From positions 124,001-188,000 of the forward strand of contig NZ_JAXMOR010000005.1 of NCBI RefSeq assembly GCF_034669705.1: 64,000 nucleotides of DNA, written 5' to 3'. The position numbers were made by a program, and so were the translations under genes. Source of the DNA: Marinovum sp034669705 (GTDB lineage Bacteria > Pseudomonadota > Alphaproteobacteria > Rhodobacterales > Rhodobacteraceae). The notes under the pieces are model-generated. The model was not told the origin of the DNA. It did not search any database and saw only the letters and a list, made by a program, of their open reading frames with translations. This document shows positions 62,039 to 64,000 of this stretch, piece by piece. Position 1 is the stretch's first letter; each line of letters begins with the position of its first letter.

Positions 62039-64000
62039 TCTGCTTCTCCCCGTCCTTGTCGTAGAAGACCGGATCGACGATCCGCGCCTCGATCATCGTG
62101 GTGCCGTCGGTCCTGGCAAAGCGGATCACCTCGCCGATCCGCTCCGGCCCGTGCCGCACCAGACCCATGGCAATGCCACGCCCCAACGTCGGGGAGTGGT
62201 AGGCAGAGGTCACCCGTCCCTGCACGTTGCGCTGGCCATTGGCATTCTCACCCTCCTCGACCGCATAGGCGCCATCGGGCAGCACCGAGCCGTCGAGCGT
62301 CTCCAGCCCCACCAGCTTCCAGCGGTCCTCGCGGACCATGTCGGGGCGCTCCTGCGCGCGCTTGCCGAGGTAGTCGGCCTTCTTCTTCGAGATCGCCCAG
62401 TCGAGGCCGAGGTCCTGCGGGATCACCGTGCCGTCGGTCTCGTCGCCGATCATGATGAAGCCCTTCTCGGCGCGCAGGATGTGCAGCGCCTCGGTGCCGT
62501 AGGGCATGACGTCGAACTGCCGCCCCACGGTCAGCAGGAGGTCCCAGAGCTGGCGCGCATAGCCCGCCTTGACCGCGATCTCGAAGCTCAGCTCGCCGGA
62601 GAAGGAGATGCGGTAGAGACGCACCGGGATGCCGCCAAGTTCGCCCTCGGTCCAGCCCATGAAGGGCAGCGTCTCGGCGCTCACGTCCATGCCGCCGATC
62701 GCCTCGAGCACCTTGCGGGCCTTGGGGCCGACGACGGCGATCTGGCCGTATTGCTCGGTGACATTGGCGGTGTAGACCAGCCAGTCCCACCATTCGCACT
62801 GCAGCCAGTCCTCCATATGGGCATGGATCGCCTCGGCGCCGCCGGTGGTGGTGTGGCAGAGGAAGGTCTCGTCATCGATCCGCGCCACCACGCCGTCATC
62901 GATCAGGAAACCGTTCTCGTTGCACATCAGCCCGTAGCGGCAGCGGCCGGGTTTCAGCGTCGACATCATGTTGGTATAAAGCATGTCGAGGAAGCGGCCG
63001 GCATCGGGGCCCTTGACCACGATCTTGCCCAGCGTCGAGGCGTCGAGCAGCCCGAGGTTCTGCCTTGTGTTGGTGACCTCGCGCATCACCGCCTCATGGG
63101 TGCTCTCGCCGGGGCGCTTGATGCAGTAGGGACGGCGCCACTGGCCGACCGGCTCCCACTCGGCGCCATTGGCGTTTAGCCAGCCGTGGATCGGGGTCTC
63201 GCGCACCGGCTGGAAGGTCTCGGCGCGGGCCGGGCCGGCGATGGCGCCCATCGAGATCGGGGTATAGGGCGGGCGGAAGGTGGTGGTGCCGACCTGCGGG
63301 ATCTCGGCGCCGAGCGCGCCTGAGAGCGTGGCCAGCCCGTTGATGTTGCTGAGCTTGCCCTGATCGGTGGCCATGCCCAGCGTGGTGTAGCGCTTGGCGT
63401 GTTCGACGCTCTCGAAGCCCTCGCGGGCGGCGAGTTGCACATCGGAGACCTTGACGTCGTTCTGGTAGTCGAGCCAGGCCTTCATCCGGTGGCGTATCGA
63501 GGCGCCCTGCGGCATCATCCAGACCGGTGCCAGCGGCGCCTCCTCCTGCGGGCCGGCCTGCGGCGCGGCCCTTGTCTTCGGCCCGGGCTCAAGGCGCGCG
63601 GCATCGTCGAGCACCTCCTGCAGGGTCAGCGCGCCATTGGCCGCCCCCACAGCGTGGACCATCGGCTGGCCCCTGTCGCCGGTCGGCGGCCGGTCGGGGT
63701 CGGGGCGGAACATCACGCGGGTCTGGTCCCAGACCAGCTTGCCGCCGCAATGCGACCAGAGGTGCACCACCGGCGACCAGCCGCCGGACATGGCAACCGC
63801 CTCGCAGGCGATCTCCTCGATCACCGCACCGCCCTCGCCGGCATGTGAACAGATCGCCACGCCACGCACCCGCCTGGTGCCCTGCACATGGTCGATGGCG
63901 TGCCCCTGCAGGATGCGGATGCCCATCTTGCGGGCTTCGGCCATCAGCGGGCTGTCCTTGGGCAGCACCCGGGCGTCGAGGATCGCCGGCACCGCGAGGC
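62031..64000 (-). CDS. soxA: Sarcosine oxidase alpha subunit, partial (5' end outside window)
   Basis: The frame is open through the window edge at 64000; about 656 C-terminal residues are present and the N-terminal NAD-binding part is missing. AVAMSGGWSPVVHLWSHCGGKL belongs to the dehydrogenase-like half, and the later half is a GcvT-type aminomethyltransferase domain (TLGKIVVKGPDAGRFLDML, YGTEALHILRAEKGFIMIGDE, RGIAMGLVRHG) that binds tetrahydrofolate. The enzyme oxidises sarcosine to glycine, passing the one-carbon unit to folate. soxD and soxB should lie beyond the right edge. Confidence 0.95.
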   Translation of the reverse strand, partial: LAVPAILDARVLPKDSPLMAEARKMGIRILQGHAIDHVQGTRRVRGVAICSHAGEGGAVIEEIACEAVAMSGGWSPVVHLWSHCGGKLVWDQTRVMFRPDPDRPPTGDRGQPMVHAVGAANGALTLQEVLDDAARLEPGPKTRAAPQAGPQEEAPLAPVWMMPQGASIRHRMKAWLDYQNDVKVSDVQLAAREGFESVEHAKRYTTLGMATDQGKLSNINGLATLSGALGAEIPQVGTTTFRPPYTPISMGAIAGPARAETFQPVRETPIHGWLNANGAEWEPVGQWRRPYCIKRPGESTHEAVMREVTNTRQNLGLLDASTLGKIVVKGPDAGRFLDMLYTNMMSTLKPGRCRYGLMCNENGFLIDDGVVARIDDETFLCHTTTGGAEAIHAHMEDWLQCEWWDWLVYTANVTEQYGQIAVVGPKARKVLEAIGGMDVSAETLPFMGWTEGELGGIPVRLYRISFSGELSFEIAVKAGYARQLWDLLLTVGRQFDVMPYGTEALHILRAEKGFIMIGDETDGTVIPQDLGLDWAISKKKADYLGKRAQERPDMVREDRWKLVGLETLDGSVLPDGAYAVEEGENANGQRNVQGRVTSAYHSPTLGRGIAMGLVRHGPERIGEVIRFARTDGTTMIEARIVDPVFYDKDGEKQNV

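Overview
This window is high-GC chromosomal DNA from an alphaproteobacterium, most likely a marine Rhodobacteraceae (Roseobacter-group) member. The evidence is CtrA beside its inhibitor SciP, a LexA box of the alphaproteobacterial GTTC-N7-GTTC type, a ccmABCD locus next to yajC-secDF, an orphan FliG-like protein, sarcosine oxidase genes and several Hint_2-domain proteins. No rRNA, tRNA, CRISPR array, phage or transposase gene was seen. Most of the window is housekeeping DNA.

Layout: 0-3.7 kb, partial glycosyltransferase, rplM-rpsI operon, MocR-type regulator divergent from a DUF1127 gene. 3.7-8.2 kb, thioesterase, crotonase-like protein, trmFO-gluQRS, hisI, IscU-like scaffold. 8.2-15.2 kb, a LexA-boxed gene for a 40-aa membrane protein, recG-ligA, ctrA and sciP, mnmA. 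15.3-24.1 kb, periplasmic phosphodiesterase, small monooxygenase-fold protein, hydrolase-OsmC fusion, ATP-grasp protein, purB, FliG-like protein, DMT transporter, DUF1223. 24.3-34.4 kb, acnA and then an islet of five paralogous Hint-domain genes with a flavoprotein gene embedded. 34.7-38.3 kb, ccmABCD with tandem and dispersed repeats. 38.3-44.5 kb, yajC-secD-secF-TauE, serS, TspO-like, EF-hand. 44.8-48.4 kb, yfgM-bamB-der. 48.6-56 kb, RND efflux pair, Atm1-type ABC exporter, LprI-like protein. 56.1-64 kb, LysM protein, LOG, RarD, sodB, soxG and partial soxA.

The most unusual content is the Hint islet (27.3-34.4 kb). Five genes join different N-terminal domains to one conserved autoprocessing Hint module, each with its catalytic Cys and TxDH motif, followed by a shared C-terminal tail. 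It lies between acnA and the ccm genes and shows signs of recent duplication and domain shuffling. The second highlight is the 40-aa membrane protein behind an exact LexA box, a good candidate for an SOS-induced division or membrane effector. A duplicated ~200-bp element carrying a 32-bp perfect palindrome, a 40-bp tandem repeat splitting ccmB from ccmC, and a 16-bp tandem repeat inside the Hint islet are further structures that genes do not explain.

Functional links: ctrA/sciP form a cell-cycle/motility control pair; recG, ligA and the LexA-boxed gene concern DNA repair; ccmABCD exports heme for cytochrome c maturation; yajC-secDF, yfgM-bamB, the efflux pair and the LysM protein concern the envelope; trmFO, gluQRS, mnmA, serS, rplM/rpsI and der concern tRNA and ribosomes. 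All functions are inferred from reading the translations; no database search was run.
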